The notes under the pieces: model-generated
What the model was told of the DNA's origin: nothing
Databases searched by the model: none
Seen by the model: only the letters and a program-made list of their open reading frames with translations
Translations under genes and position numbers: made by a program
Assembly (NCBI RefSeq): GCF_000803215.1
Contig: NZ_JSXC01000030.1
Span: 62,001-126,000 of the forward strand
Direction of reading: 5' to 3'
Length of the DNA: 64,000 bases
Source: Pectobacterium fontis
GTDB lineage: Bacteria > Pseudomonadota > Gammaproteobacteria > Enterobacterales > Enterobacteriaceae
In this document: positions 8,942 to 18,903 of the stretch, piece by piece
Position numbering within the stretch: position 1 is the first letter of the stretch
How the letters are laid out: every line of letters starts with the position of its first letter

Positions 8942-9040
8942 ATGAAAATGATGCGCAAAATCAGCAAATTCTTTAAAAGAATGGGAGATGTTTATGTCAG
9001 TTACTGCGAACGTATTGGGTCTGTCATCAGCCCGTTCTGA
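8942..9040 (+). CDS. 32-residue small protein, basic and amphipathic, in its own CRP-controlled unit
   Basis: The ATG at 8942 is preceded by AGAGGAG with a 7-base spacing, close to an ideal ribosome binding site, and the frame ends with TGA at 9038-9040. The product begins MKMMRKISKFFKRMG and ends CERIGSVISPF: a basic helix-forming N-terminal half with hydrophobic residues spaced along one face, one cysteine, and a hydrophobic end. Such peptides often lie on the inner membrane. Two CRP-type palindromes lie upstream and a strong terminator 20 bases downstream, so the transcript would be under 200 bases with little beyond this ORF. The arrangement and the MK-x-RKI-x-K-x-F start recall E. coli AzuC, a 28-residue CRP-linked product of the dual-function RNA AzuCR; homology is unproven. 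Function unknown. Confidence 0.7.
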   Translation: MKMMRKISKFFKRMGDVYVSYCERIGSVISPF

Positions 9041-9298
9041 TTGTGATATAAACAATCTCTAAAGCCGCCTCCTACTGGCGGCTTTTGTTTTTCTGCCCCC
9101 ATTTACCTCTCTCCCTTTTTGTCTACTCGCACACCGCAGATTTGTGCAGCATACCGCATGCCTGAACATTCTCTTTTAAAAACAGCCCAGTGCATTTTCC
9201 TTTCCCGGCAGGATCACCATTAACAGACTATGCTTTTCTCTGACTGTACTTGCTGCACGTCCCCTACGTCTGCGCTAAAAGATAAAAAGGACATCACT
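9041..9298 (+). other. treB upstream region
   Basis: Apart from the terminator at its left end, this stretch holds the treB leader. A frame continuous with treB reaches back to 9230, but its extra 23 codons lack a ribosome binding site and are absent from the E. coli protein. No palindrome that I can confidently call a TreR operator was seen. Confidence 0.4.
9061..9092 (+). terminator. Rho-independent terminator after the small protein gene
   Basis: AAAGCCGCC pairs with GGCGGCTTT over 9 base pairs with a 7-base loop, followed by TGTTTTTCT. It starts 20 bases after the stop of the 32-codon gene and would define a short RNA. Confidence 0.88.
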
Positions 9299-10717
9299 AT
9301 GAGTAAAGTTAAGCAACAGGATATTGATCGTCTGATCGAACTGGTTGGCGGGCGCGAGAATATCGCGGCTGTCACGCACTGCATCACTCGCCTGCGATTC
9401 GTCTTGCACGACGCCTCTAAAGCCCATCCCAAGAACATCGAAGAGATGCGTATCGTCAAAGGGTGTTTTACCAATGCCGGGCAATTTCAGGTTGTCATCG
9501 GCACCGACGTGGATGAGTACTACAAAGCGCTACTCGCCACCACGGGCAAAGGCGAAATCAACAAAGAAGAAGCCAAAGTCGCCGCCCGCCAGAATATGAG
9601 CGTCTTCGAGCGCAGTATTTCACATTTTGCCGAGATCTTTTTTCCGCTGCTTCCCGCGCTCATCAGCGGGGGCTTGATCCTCGGAGCGCGAAACGTGATC
9701 GGCGATATCCCGATGCGCGACGGGCAAACGCTGGTACAGATCTATCCGACCTGGAAAACCGTCTACGATTTCCTCTGGCTGTTGGGTGAAGCCATCTTCT
9801 TCTACCTTCCCGTTGCGGTCTGCTGGTCAACTGTACGCAAAATGGGCGGTACGCCTATCCTCGGCATCGTGCTTGGCATCACGCTGGTGTCGCCGCAGTT
9901 AATGAATGCTTATCTCATTGGGCAGCAAACGCCGGAAGTGTGGAATTTTGGCTGGTTCACGATTGAGAAGATAGGCTATCAGGCGCAGGTAATCCCTTCC
10001 GTATTAGCCGGGATGGCGCTGGCATTGATCGAAATACGACTGAAAAAAATCGTGCCTGATTATCTTTATCTGGTGGTGGTGCCCGTCACTTCGCTTATTT
10101 TGGCTGTGTTTCTGGCGCATACGTTAATTGGACCGTTTGGTCGTATGATCGGTGATGGCGTCGCCTGGGCCGTTAAGGCCGTGATGACAGGCAGCTTCGC
10201 TCCTCTTGGCGCCGCATTGTTTGGCTTCCTGTATGCACCGCTGGTCGTCACGGGCGTACACCAAACGACGCTGGCGATTGATATGCAGATGATCCAAAGT
10301 ATGGGCGGTACGCCAGTTTGGCCGCTTATCGCCCTGTCCAATATTGCGCAGGCGGCTGCCGTTGTCGGGGTAATTCTGGTTAGCCGGAAAGCCAACGAAC
10401 GAGAAATCTCTGTCCCCGCCGCGATTTCCGCTTTTCTTGGCGTGACCGAACCGGCGATGTACGGTATCAACCTGAAATACCGCTTTCCCATGCTGTGTGC
10501 CATGATCGGTTCCGCCGCCGCCGCGCTCATTTGCGGCCTGTACGGTGTAACGGCGAATGGTATCGGCGTCGGTGGGCTGCCGGGTATTCTTTCTATCAAG
10601 CCACAGTTTTGGGGGATCTTCGCCCTCGCTATGCTAGTGGCTGCTGTCATCCCAATTGTGCTGACATCGCTGGTCTATAAACGTAAAAGCCGCACTGGCA
10701 AGTTGGATCCCGCATAG
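9299..10717 (+). CDS. treB: Trehalose-specific PTS enzyme IIBC
   Basis: The ATG at 9299 follows AAGGA by 7 bases and gives 472 residues, against 473 in E. coli TreB. The N-terminal IIB domain carries the phosphorylated cysteine at residue 28 in THCITRLRF and the GCFTNAGQFQVVIG segment. The IIC domain, from about residue 105, has around ten membrane segments including ISGGLILGARNVIG and the conserved GVTEPAMYGINLKYRFP. The enzyme imports trehalose and phosphorylates it to trehalose 6-phosphate, using the glucose-type IIA protein supplied elsewhere. treC follows after 29 bases. Unlike E. coli, no treR repressor gene lies directly upstream. Confidence 0.95.
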   Translation: MSKVKQQDIDRLIELVGGRENIAAVTHCITRLRFVLHDASKAHPKNIEEMRIVKGCFTNAGQFQVVIGTDVDEYYKALLATTGKGEINKEEAKVAARQNMSVFERSISHFAEIFFPLLPALISGGLILGARNVIGDIPMRDGQTLVQIYPTWKTVYDFLWLLGEAIFFYLPVAVCWSTVRKMGGTPILGIVLGITLVSPQLMNAYLIGQQTPEVWNFGWFTIEKIGYQAQVIPSVLAGMALALIEIRLKKIVPDYLYLVVVPVTSLILAVFLAHTLIGPFGRMIGDGVAWAVKAVMTGSFAPLGAALFGFLYAPLVVTGVHQTTLAIDMQMIQSMGGTPVWPLIALSNIAQAAAVVGVILVSRKANEREISVPAAISAFLGVTEPAMYGINLKYRFPMLCAMIGSAAAALICGLYGVTANGIGVGGLPGILSIKPQFWGIFALAMLVAAVIPIVLTSLVYKRKSRTGKLDPA

Positions 10718-10746
10718 CGACCACACATAGATTAGGAGGATTGTGC

Positions 10747-12438
10747 ATGACTACCTCGCTTCCCTGGTGGCAAAACGGCGTAATTTATCAAATCTACCCG
10801 AAGAGCTTTCAGGACAGTACCGGAAATGGCATTGGCGACATCGCGGGTATCACAACCCGACTCGATTATCTGCAACAGTTAGGTATTGACGCTATCTGGC
10901 TGACGCCGGTTTACCTCTCTCCTCAGGTAGATAACGGCTATGATGTCGCTGACTACTGCGACATCGACCCAAGCTACGGCACAATGGCCGATATGGAAAC
11001 GTTAATCGCAGAAGCGCATCGTCGGCGTATCCGCATCGTCATGGATATGGTGTTCAACCATACGTCTACCCAGCATCACTGGTTCCAGAATGCGCAGGAT
11101 CGCCGCAGTCCCTATCGCCACTTTTACATTTGGCGTGAGGGTAGCGACGGCGCGCCCCCCAATAACTGGCGTTCAAAATTTGGCGGCCCAGCCTGGCAGT
11201 GGCACGAAAAAAGTAAACAGTACTACCTGCATCTTTTCGCCACTGAGCAGGCCGATCTCAATTGGGAGCACCCGCGCGTGCGCGATGAATTAAAGCAGGT
11301 CTGTGAATTTTGGGCGGATAAAGGCGTAGATGGGCTACGGCTTGACGTGATCAATCTGGTCTCCAAACAGCAGAATTTCCCGTCGGATACTCAGGGCGAT
11401 GGACGGCGTTTCTATACCGATGGCCCTCTGATTCATGATTACTTGCAGGAGTTTAGTCGGGATGTTTTTCAGCCACGCGGCTTGATGACGGTTGGTGAAA
11501 TGTCATCTACCTCGCTGGAGCACTGCCGCCGCTACGCTGCGCTGAACGGTAGCGAACTCTCCATGACATTCAATTTTCACCACCTGAAAGTGGATTACCC
11601 GAATGGGGAAAAATGGACGCTGGCGGAACCTGATTTCATCCAGCTTAAACACATTTTTAATCACTGGCAGCAGGGGATGCACAACCGCGCCTGGAATGCG
11701 TTGTTCTGGTGTAACCACGATCAGCCCCGTATCGTGTCACGTTTTGGCGATGAAGGTGAGTTCCGGGTGCAATCCGCTAAGATGCTGGCAATGGTGCTGC
11801 ATGGCATGCAGGGCACCCCCTATATTTATCAGGGTGAAGAACTTGGGATGACCAACCCCGGCTATACGCAGATTGAGCAATACCGTGATATTGAAAGTCT
11901 GAATCAATTTGCGCAGCAGCGCGAACAGGGGCAGCCTGACGAATCGATCCTGACGATCCTTGCTAGTAAATCACGCGATAACGGCCGCACACCGATGCAG
12001 TGGGATGACAGCAATCATGCGGGATTCACGACCGGAACACCGTGGATCGCGCCCTGCAAGAATGCCTCTCAAATCAATGCCGGACAGGCGCTGGCGAATA
12101 CCGATTCGGTTTTCTATACCTACCAGCAGCTTATCGCTATGCGTAAAGCGCTACCGCTGCTAACACACGGAGACTATCAGGATTTGCTGCCAGATGACCC
12201 AAATGTCTGGTGCTATCAGCGCACCTGGGAAGGACAGCGGCTTCTGGTTTTGGCAAATCTCAGCAAACAGCCTCAGCATTGGCAACCTCCCATTGATACC
12301 CATGGGCGTCGCTGGCGTCTGTTATTAAGCAATTATGCTGATGCACAACCCCAGCCAGCAGTGCTGACGCTACGCCCGTTTGAGTCGGCCTATTGGGTAC
12401 AAGGCATAGAGGAAAAAGAGGATAAAATTCAGGAATAG
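10747..12438 (+). CDS. treC: Trehalose-6-phosphate hydrolase (GH13)
   Basis: The ATG at 10747 sits 6 bases after AGGAGGA; a TTG at 10741 in the same frame touches that motif and is unlikely. The 563-residue product has GH13 signatures in order: DAIWLTPVYLSPQVDNGYDV, DMVFNHTS, the nucleophile in GLRLDVINLVSK, the acid/base glutamate in VGEMSST, and the transition-state aspartate in NHDQPR. It hydrolyses trehalose 6-phosphate to glucose and glucose 6-phosphate in the cytosol, completing the step started by TreB. E. coli TreC has about 551 residues; the extra length is mostly C-terminal (ending IEEKEDKIQE). Confidence 0.95.
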   Translation: MTTSLPWWQNGVIYQIYPKSFQDSTGNGIGDIAGITTRLDYLQQLGIDAIWLTPVYLSPQVDNGYDVADYCDIDPSYGTMADMETLIAEAHRRRIRIVMDMVFNHTSTQHHWFQNAQDRRSPYRHFYIWREGSDGAPPNNWRSKFGGPAWQWHEKSKQYYLHLFATEQADLNWEHPRVRDELKQVCEFWADKGVDGLRLDVINLVSKQQNFPSDTQGDGRRFYTDGPLIHDYLQEFSRDVFQPRGLMTVGEMSSTSLEHCRRYAALNGSELSMTFNFHHLKVDYPNGEKWTLAEPDFIQLKHIFNHWQQGMHNRAWNALFWCNHDQPRIVSRFGDEGEFRVQSAKMLAMVLHGMQGTPYIYQGEELGMTNPGYTQIEQYRDIESLNQFAQQREQGQPDESILTILASKSRDNGRTPMQWDDSNHAGFTTGTPWIAPCKNASQINAGQALANTDSVFYTYQQLIAMRKALPLLTHGDYQDLLPDDPNVWCYQRTWEGQRLLVLANLSKQPQHWQPPIDTHGRRWRLLLSNYADAQPQPAVLTLRPFESAYWVQGIEEKEDKIQE

Positions 12439-12451
12439 TCACTATCGAAAG

Positions 12452-12475
12452 ATGTAGCGGGTTACCCCGCTACAT
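12452..12475 (+). terminator. Hairpin downstream of treC
   Basis: ATGTAGCGGG and CCCGCTACAT form a perfect 10-base-pair stem with loop TTAC, beginning 13 bases after the treC stop. No uridine run follows, so it may act as a 3'-end stabiliser or a weak terminator. Confidence 0.55.
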
Positions 12476-12511
12476 TGTCAATGACGCCAATAATTGTCAG
12501 TGACGTCAATA
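12474..12511. repeat. Imperfect 19-bp tandem direct repeat
   Basis: ATTGTCAATGACGCCAATA (12474-12492) is followed directly by ATTGTCAGTGACGTCAATA (12493-12511), identical at 17 of 19 positions. It lies in the convergent gap between treC and elaB. No function is evident. Confidence 0.7.
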
Positions 12512-12531
12512 GATACTTCAGAAGTAAACCT

Positions 12532-12550
12532 CAGCCAACGCGATTGGCTG
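12532..12550. terminator. Hairpin at the elaB 3' end
   Basis: CAGCCAA and TTGGCTG form a 7-base-pair stem around a 5-base loop, starting 3 bases beyond the elaB stop. There is no clear uridine run on either strand. Confidence 0.4.
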
Positions 12551-12553
12551 ACG

Positions 12554-12865
12554 TTAACGCTTAGCCAAGAGTAATCCCAACACCAGACCTACGGTAGTAC
12601 CGATGCCGATACCGTGCCAAGGTTTGTCATGCACGTAAACATCCGCTTTATCGGCCACCTGCTTGGCACGCGCATAATAACTGTCAGTTACACCAATACG
12701 GGCTTTAACTTCCAGCAGCGCTTTTTCTGCGCCCTTTTTCAAATCAAGATAGGCTTGATCTGCCTGATCGCCCGTATAGCGCAGTACTTCATCCAGCGTT
12801 TCAGACAGAAGTTTTAAATCATCATCAACACGAATTTCTTCAGGCTGTTTTTTTGTCGCTGCCAT
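12554..12865 (-). CDS. elaB: ElaB family (DUF883) membrane-anchored stress protein
   Basis: This 103-residue protein matches the layout of E. coli ElaB (101 residues): an acidic coiled helical part (DDDLKLLSETLDEVLRYTGD), a charged middle, and a C-terminal tail anchor with the glycine-rich segment GIGIGTTVGLVLGLLLAKR. The family (ElaB, YqjD, YgaM) sits in the inner membrane by its C-terminus, can bind inactive ribosomes and is linked to stationary phase. The DKPWHGIG motif just before the membrane segment is conserved in ElaB. It is transcribed alone, convergent with treC. Confidence 0.9.
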   Translation of the reverse strand: MAATKKQPEEIRVDDDLKLLSETLDEVLRYTGDQADQAYLDLKKGAEKALLEVKARIGVTDSYYARAKQVADKADVYVHDKPWHGIGIGTTVGLVLGLLLAKR

Positions 12866-13029
12866 TAAAGTGCTCCCTTCTGTTATGAAAAGTTATGAAT
12901 GACAAATTGTACCTTGTTAACTATAGACAACTTTTCCTGACTTCTGCGGCTTCAACAGACCAGATCATTCCTAAAACGTATTTTTTATGACATAAAAAAA
13001 CGCAGGGTAGCGAGCAGGAAGCTCGCCAT

Positions 13030-13060
13030 AAAAAAACGCCGTCGACTCTCATCAACGGCG
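13030..13060 (-). terminator. Terminator of the nuo operon
   Basis: On the minus strand CGCCGTTGA pairs with TCGACGGCG (8 of 9 pairs) and is followed by seven T. It lies 31 bases beyond the nuoN stop. A second hairpin, GCGAGC with GCTCGC, follows at about 13009-13026 and could act as backup. Confidence 0.85.
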
Positions 13061-13090
13061 CTTCATTATCCCACTCACTCTCGTCGGTGG

Positions 13091-14548
13091 TTACATCATT
13101 GGCTGCGCCAATTGCACCAAAGAGATTAACGGCTGCGGGTACAAACCAAAGAACAGAACCGCGATGGAGGAGATCAAAACGACCACCCCACCTGCCGTTA
13201 AGGCCCAATTATTTGGCGTATCACGCTGAAGCTGTTGAGGAGCACTCAGATACAGGCTCACCATCACACGCAGGTAGTAGTACAAACCAATCGCACTACC
13301 CAGCACCACTGCACCCGTCAACCACCACAGTTCCGCATTCACGCCCACTGCTAACACGTAGAATTTACCGAAGAAGCCTAGTGTCATCGGGATACCCGCC
13401 AGCGAGAGCATCATTACTGTCATCACCGCAGACAGGATCGGTTTATGCCAGAACAAGCCACGGTAAGAGAACAGTGAATCGGCATCCGGGCCACGGTAAG
13501 GGCTGGACATCAGGCTAACGACACCAAACGCGCCCAGGCTGCTGAACAGGTAACCCACCAGATAAACGCCAACCGTTTCCAGTGCCAGTTGATGACTCTG
13601 CACCGCGATCAGGGCAACCAGCAGATAGCCCAGATGTGCAATGGACGAGTAACCGAGCAGACGCTTGATATTGGTTTGCGATACCGCCATCACGTTACCG
13701 AACAGGATCGACGCAAACGCGATAACGCCCAGCACGATCCTGACCGATTCGCTGTCAGCCATTGGCGCGTACAGGAACAAGCGCATGACCGCACCGAACA
13801 CCGCAATCTTACCGGCTGTCGCCAGAAAGGTAGAGACAGGTGCAGGCGCACCCTGATACACATCGGGCGTCCAGAGTTGAAACGGCACCAGAGACAGTTT
13901 GAAGCCCAGACCAACAATCATCATCCCCAAGCCAGCCAGCAACAGCGGCTCATGGATTTGGTGATCGCTCAGGCTCTTGCCGAGACTGGCAAAGCTCATA
14001 TCGCCAGATTCAGCATAAATCAGCGCCATACCAAATAGCAGGAAGGAAGACGCCGCCGCCGACAGCAGCATGTATTTAATACTGGCTTCCAGCGAACGCT
14101 TCAGGCGGAAGGCATAGCCGACCAGACCAAACAGCGGTAAAGACAGGAGTTCAATCCCGATGAACAGCGAAGCCAGATGGTTAGCGCTCGACAGCAGGAT
14201 CCCACCCAATGCCGCAATCAGCACCAGCAGATAGAACTCATCACGGTTGTCTGGGTAGCCTTGCAGCCACGGGTAGGCAAACGTGCTGGTTGCCAGGCTA
14301 GCCAGCAGCACAAGTCCGGTATAGAACATCGAGAAGCCATCAACACGCAGCAGCGGCGTCACGTCCGTTGGGCCAGCCTGGCCGACAAAGTACAGTGACA
14401 GCAACGCAATATTCAGGCCGATAACCGTCATGGTTGCGTTGACAAAATGGTTGCGTCGCCACGCAATGCACAGCATCACAACCACTACCGTCAATCCGAC
14501 GATCAACAGCGGCGATAGCGCAATTAGTTGTTGAAGAGTTATTGTCAT
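13091..14548 (-). CDS. nuoN: NADH-quinone oxidoreductase subunit N
   Basis: This 485-residue antiporter-like membrane subunit of complex I has about 14 hydrophobic helices. It contains the Mrp-type core with charged residues inside helices ([55 protein letters not shown]). It is one of three proton-pumping modules in the inner membrane arm. It is the last gene of the operon, starting 6 bases after nuoM and followed by a terminator. The length equals that of the E. coli protein. Confidence 0.96.
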   Translation of the reverse strand: MTITLQQLIALSPLLIVGLTVVVVMLCIAWRRNHFVNATMTVIGLNIALLSLYFVGQAGPTDVTPLLRVDGFSMFYTGLVLLASLATSTFAYPWLQGYPDNRDEFYLLVLIAALGGILLSSANHLASLFIGIELLSLPLFGLVGYAFRLKRSLEASIKYMLLSAAASSFLLFGMALIYAESGDMSFASLGKSLSDHQIHEPLLLAGLGMMIVGLGFKLSLVPFQLWTPDVYQGAPAPVSTFLATAGKIAVFGAVMRLFLYAPMADSESVRIVLGVIAFASILFGNVMAVSQTNIKRLLGYSSIAHLGYLLVALIAVQSHQLALETVGVYLVGYLFSSLGAFGVVSLMSSPYRGPDADSLFSYRGLFWHKPILSAVMTVMMLSLAGIPMTLGFFGKFYVLAVGVNAELWWLTGAVVLGSAIGLYYYLRVMVSLYLSAPQQLQRDTPNNWALTAGGVVVLISSIAVLFFGLYPQPLISLVQLAQPMM

Positions 14549-14554
14549 GGCGAA

Positions 14555-16090
14555 TTACGGCCTTGTTGTTGAAATAATTGAATCTGGAGCAGACGACATA
14601 AACCACTGCTGGATATTTGACATCGCGGCACTGGAGGTATCCAGAATCGGTTGCGGGTAAACCCCTAACAGCACCAGTAATACCACCAGCAGCATCACGA
14701 TAGACAATTCGCGCAACGACATGCTCTTCAAGGGCTGATCGGATTTAGGCGCACCGTAGTAAGCACGCTGCATCATGATCAGTGAGTAGACGGACGCAAA
14801 CACCAGACCGAAGGTTGAGATCACCGTAATCATCGGCACAACCTGATAGCTGCCGAACAGAATCATGAATTCGCCAACAAAGTTGCCCGTTCCTGGCATC
14901 CCCAATGTCGCCACAGCAAAGAATAGCGACAGCGCAGGCAGGTATTTCAAACGCGCCCACAGGCCGCCCATTTCGCGCATGTCACGGGTATGCAAACGCT
15001 CGTACAGTTGACCGCACAGAATAAACAGACCCGCAGCAGACAAGCCGTGCGCAATCATCTGAATTACCGCGCCCTGATAAGCCAGTTGATTACCGGAATA
15101 GATGGCAATCATCACGAAGCCCATGTGGGACACCGACGTGTAAGCAATCAGGCGTTTGATATCCGTCTGTTTGAACGCCAGCCAGGCACCGTAGAAGATA
15201 CCAATCACACCCAGCCACATGGCAATCGGTGCAAAGGCGTGGGAAGCGTTCGGGAACAGCGGCAGGCTGAAACGCAGCAGACCATAGGCCGCCGTTTTCA
15301 ACAGGATCCCCGCGAGGTCAACAGAACCTGCGGTCGGCGCCTGACTGTGTGCATCCGGCAACCAGCCGTGCAGCGGTACAACCGGCATTTTTACCGCAAA
15401 TGCGATGAAGAAGCCCAGCATCAGCAGATATTCAACACCGTATGACATCGGCGTCTTCAGCAGGTCTTCATAGTTGAACGTCCAGACACCCGTCGCATTG
15501 TGATGCACAAACACCAGCGCCAGAATCGCAATCAACATGATCAGGCCGCTTGCCTGGGTGTAGATGAAGAACTTGGTCGCCGCCGTGATTCTGGTTTTAC
15601 CGTCAGAGCCTTTATGCCCCCACAGTGCAATCAGGAAGTACATCGGCACCAGCATCATTTCCCAGAAGAAGAAGAACAGGAACAGGTCGATGGCCAGGAA
15701 TACACCGATGACGCCGCCCAGAATCCACAGCAGGTTCAGGTGGAAGAAGCCCTGATAGCGCTGAATCTCATTCCAGGAACAGAGGATTGCCAACACGCCC
15801 AGCAAACCGGTCAGTACCACCATCAGCAGCGACAGGCCGTCCAGCGCAAGATGAATGCCGATGCCAAAACGCGGGATCCACGGTACATAGTATTCGGCCT
15901 GCCAATCCGGTACACCTTTTGGTGCAACCAAGGAGTAACCGCCTTGCAACCACAGTTGCAAAGACAGCACGAGTGTCAGCCCCATTGCAATCAACGCTAT
16001 CCAGCGCGGCACTTTCGTACCAAAACGCTCTAACTGCCAGCACAGCAGCCCGCCGATAAAGGGGAGAAGAATTAGCCAAGGTAGTAGCAT
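14555..16090 (-). CDS. nuoM: NADH-quinone oxidoreductase subunit M
   Basis: This 511-residue antiporter-like subunit (E. coli 509) has about 14 membrane helices. Conserved elements include FFFFWEMMLVPMYFLIALWG with the glutamate essential for proton movement, FAVKMPVVPLHGWLPDAHSQAP with the in-membrane lysine, and TDIKRLIAYTSVSHMGFV. It lies between NuoN and NuoL in the membrane arm. The 100-base gap to nuoL is longer than elsewhere in this operon but shows no terminator. Confidence 0.96.
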   Translation of the reverse strand: MLLPWLILLPFIGGLLCWQLERFGTKVPRWIALIAMGLTLVLSLQLWLQGGYSLVAPKGVPDWQAEYYVPWIPRFGIGIHLALDGLSLLMVVLTGLLGVLAILCSWNEIQRYQGFFHLNLLWILGGVIGVFLAIDLFLFFFFWEMMLVPMYFLIALWGHKGSDGKTRITAATKFFIYTQASGLIMLIAILALVFVHHNATGVWTFNYEDLLKTPMSYGVEYLLMLGFFIAFAVKMPVVPLHGWLPDAHSQAPTAGSVDLAGILLKTAAYGLLRFSLPLFPNASHAFAPIAMWLGVIGIFYGAWLAFKQTDIKRLIAYTSVSHMGFVMIAIYSGNQLAYQGAVIQMIAHGLSAAGLFILCGQLYERLHTRDMREMGGLWARLKYLPALSLFFAVATLGMPGTGNFVGEFMILFGSYQVVPMITVISTFGLVFASVYSLIMMQRAYYGAPKSDQPLKSMSLRELSIVMLLVVLLVLLGVYPQPILDTSSAAMSNIQQWFMSSAPDSIISTTRP

Positions 16091-16190
16091 GGCGTTTTGT
16101 GTCCCTAAATTAAAGAAATCTGAAAACTTGCCGTGGTGGGCATCCCTGTCTGCGGAATGCCCTGCCTTTCATACGTTACCGGATACTGCG

Positions 16191-18038
16191 TTACACCAGC
16201 AGCAGCAAGGCCAGCACCAGTACGGCACCAAAGCCCATTGAGGCAACATACCAGCGCAATTGACCATTCGCACTGAGCGCCAGCCCACGATTACCCCAGC
16301 GGGTAATCGTTGCAGGAAGGGTCATCAGCCCATTCAGCGGGTCACGCTGCAACAGCGTCGCGATAGCCAGATACGGTTTAACAAAGACATGGTCATACAG
16401 CCAGTCGAAGCCCCACGCATGGAACCACCAGGTCGAGAAGAAACGGCCCGGCGCACTCTTCGCGATACTGCTCACTGCCTGACGTTTACCCAGCCACAGC
16501 GCAGCGGCAAGCAGAATACCGGCAATCGCCACCACGCCAGAGGTAATTTCCAGCGTCACCAACTGACCGTGTTCAAGCTCAGTCGTCGCGGGCAATACAC
16601 CGTGCAACGGCGGAACAATCATCGCACCAATAAAGGTGGACAAAATCATCAGCACAACCAGCGGTAAGTGGTGAGAAATGCCTTTTCCTGCATGCGCTTT
16701 GGTTTTCTCTTCACCATGGAACACGATGAAAATCATACGGAACGTATACAGCGAGGTCATGAAAGCACCGGCCAATCCCGCCACCATCAGATTGATGTGA
16801 CCATTTGCCCATGCGCCAGCCAGAATCTCGTCTTTACTGAAGAAGCCCGCGGTCACCAGCGGCAGTGCAGCCAGCGCCGCGCCCCCGACCAGGAAGCAGA
16901 CATAAACCAGCGGAATCGTTTTACGCAGGCCGCCCATCTTGAAGATGTTCTGCTCGTGGTGGCAGGCCAGAATCACCGAACCAGAAGAGAGGAACAGCAG
17001 CGCTTTGAAGAACGCGTGCGTCATCAGGTGGAAAATCGCGGCATCCCATGCCTGAACGCCCAGCGCCAGGAACATGTAGCCAATCTGGCTCATGGTGGAA
17101 TAGGCCAGCACGCGCTTGATGTCGGTTTGCACCAGAGCGGCAAAACCCGCCAGCACCAGCGTTACGGCACCCACAATGCCCACCAGATGCAGAACATCCG
17201 GTGCCATCAGGAACAGACCGTTGGTACGGGCAATCAGGTAAACCCCCGCTGTCACCATCGTGGCGGCGTGAATCAACGCAGAAACCGGCGTTGGCCCCGC
17301 CATCGCATCCGCCAGCCAGGTTTGCAACGGCAACTGTGCCGATTTACCGACCGCACCACCCAGCAGCATCAGCGTCGCCCAGGTGATTTCCGGTGAACCT
17401 TCAGCCAGTTTCTGCGGAGCCAGAACCATCAGCTCGCGGAAGTTAAGCGTACCCAGCTCTTTGTAAAGGATGAACAGCGCAAAGGCGAGGAAGACGTCAC
17501 CGACGCGGGTCACGATAAAGGCCTTCATTGCTGCCGCGCCATTTTTCGGATTGGTGTAGTAGAAACCGATCAACAGGTAGCTGCACAGCCCTACCCCTTC
17601 CCAACCGAGGTACATCAGCAACAGGTTATCGGCCAGTACCAAAACGACCATACTCGCGATAAACAGGTTGGTGTAGGCGAAGAAACGGGAATATCCCTCT
17701 TCTCCACGCATATACCAGGAAGCAAACAGGTGAATAAAGAAGCCGACGCCCGTCACCACGGACAGCATCGTCACCGACAGGCCATCGAGGGTCAGCGTGA
17801 CGCTGATGTCGAAATTGCCGACAGCCATCCACGTCCACAGATGTTGGTTAAAGAAGGTGACACCACCGTGCTGTTGGCCCATGAAATCGACCACAACCCA
17901 GGCGGTCACCAACGCTGCCAGACCAATCGAGCCAACACCAACTGTCGCGGATGTGTTTTCCGACCAGCGACCGCGGGAAAATGCCAGCAACAGAAAGCCG
18001 AGCAGCGGAAAGAGTATGGTTAAATAGAGTAGGTTCAT
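16191..18038 (-). CDS. nuoL: NADH-quinone oxidoreductase subunit L
   Basis: This 615-residue distal pump subunit of complex I (E. coli 613) has a conserved core with [45 protein letters not shown] and [18 protein letters not shown]. The C-terminal third contains the region of the long lateral helix that runs along the membrane arm and a last membrane segment ([18 protein letters not shown]). The start overlaps the nuoK stop by 4 bases, indicating translational coupling. Confidence 0.96.
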   Translation of the reverse strand: MNLLYLTILFPLLGFLLLAFSRGRWSENTSATVGVGSIGLAALVTAWVVVDFMGQQHGGVTFFNQHLWTWMAVGNFDISVTLTLDGLSVTMLSVVTGVGFFIHLFASWYMRGEEGYSRFFAYTNLFIASMVVLVLADNLLLMYLGWEGVGLCSYLLIGFYYTNPKNGAAAMKAFIVTRVGDVFLAFALFILYKELGTLNFRELMVLAPQKLAEGSPEITWATLMLLGGAVGKSAQLPLQTWLADAMAGPTPVSALIHAATMVTAGVYLIARTNGLFLMAPDVLHLVGIVGAVTLVLAGFAALVQTDIKRVLAYSTMSQIGYMFLALGVQAWDAAIFHLMTHAFFKALLFLSSGSVILACHHEQNIFKMGGLRKTIPLVYVCFLVGGAALAALPLVTAGFFSKDEILAGAWANGHINLMVAGLAGAFMTSLYTFRMIFIVFHGEEKTKAHAGKGISHHLPLVVLMILSTFIGAMIVPPLHGVLPATTELEHGQLVTLEITSGVVAIAGILLAAALWLGKRQAVSSIAKSAPGRFFSTWWFHAWGFDWLYDHVFVKPYLAIATLLQRDPLNGLMTLPATITRWGNRGLALSANGQLRWYVASMGFGAVLVLALLLLV

Positions 18039-18337
18039 CCGCGCATCTCACTGACTGTATCAATATTCAGGGTCTGACGACGACGATACATCTGTAACAA
18101 CAGCGCCAGACCAATACTGGCCTCGGCCGCTGCCAGCGTAATCGCCAGAATGTACATCACCTGACCATCCGGCTGCTGCCAGTAACTGCCTGCGACAACA
18201 AAGGCCAGCGCGGCAGCGTTGATCATAATTTCGAGACTGATCAACATAAACAGCAGGTTACGACGAATTAACAGACCAGTCAGCCCCAAAGCAAACAGGA
18301 TAGCGGCTAAAATCAATCCATGTTGTAACGGAATCAT
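18035..18337 (-). CDS. nuoK: NADH-quinone oxidoreductase subunit K
   Basis: This 100-residue protein has three membrane helices, the standard size for NuoK. Two buried glutamates of the proton path are visible ([15 protein letters not shown] and [19 protein letters not shown]). It overlaps nuoJ and nuoL by 4 bases each, so the three are translated together. It belongs to the E-channel region joining the peripheral and membrane arms. Confidence 0.96.
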   Translation of the reverse strand: MIPLQHGLILAAILFALGLTGLLIRRNLLFMLISLEIMINAAALAFVVAGSYWQQPDGQVMYILAITLAAAEASIGLALLLQMYRRRQTLNIDTVSEMRG

Positions 18338-18894
18338 GCGCGTTCCCCCGTTATTTTTTTCTCAACATCCTGGTTCGCGTCTTCTTTACTGACAACGTCA
18401 CCACGTTTATCTTCACGACCGATGTGGAAAGCAACCACCAATCCCGCCAACAGCAGCATTGACGCCAGTTCAACGGCCAGAACATAAGGACCAAACAGGC
18501 TGATACCCACCGCTTTCGCTTCAACAGGCGCGCCAGTGATTCCCTGCTCTTTGAGACTAAGAATGGCGTTGACGACAATCACCAGTAATGCCAGTGAAAG
18601 AATACTTGGGCCGACCCAGGCACTCGGTTTCAGCCAATTCCGCTCTTGTTCTTCGACGGAATTACCGAGGTTAAGCATCATCACCACGAACACGAACAGC
18701 ACCATGATGGCACCCGCATACACGATGATGCTCAGCGCACCGGCAAAATTAGCCCCTAGCGAGAAAAAGACGCCCGCAATCGCCATCAGCGAAGTAACCA
18801 TATACAACAATGCATGCACAGGATTGGTATGCGTAATGACGCGCAACGTCGCCAATATCGCAATCAAGCCTGTGGTATAAAAAGCGAATTCCAT
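18334..18894 (-). CDS. nuoJ: NADH-quinone oxidoreductase subunit J
   Basis: This 186-residue protein (E. coli 184) has five hydrophobic helices. The conserved third helix carries [22 protein letters not shown], the site of the pi-bulge linked to conformational coupling in complex I. The charged C-terminal tail (KKITGERA) overlaps nuoK in ATGA fashion. The gap to nuoI upstream is only 9 bases. Confidence 0.95.
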   Translation of the reverse strand: MEFAFYTTGLIAILATLRVITHTNPVHALLYMVTSLMAIAGVFFSLGANFAGALSIIVYAGAIMVLFVFVVMMLNLGNSVEEQERNWLKPSAWVGPSILSLALLVIVVNAILSLKEQGITGAPVEAKAVGISLFGPYVLAVELASMLLLAGLVVAFHIGREDKRGDVVSKEDANQDVEKKITGERA

Positions 18895-18903
18895 GCTAGC
18901 TCC

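Noticed and set aside
15500-16033. Long plus-strand frame (177 codons) opposite nuoM, and similar ones opposite other nuo genes
   Set aside because: They are antisense shadows of well-conserved complex I genes, with histidine/glutamine-rich composition typical of such shadows.
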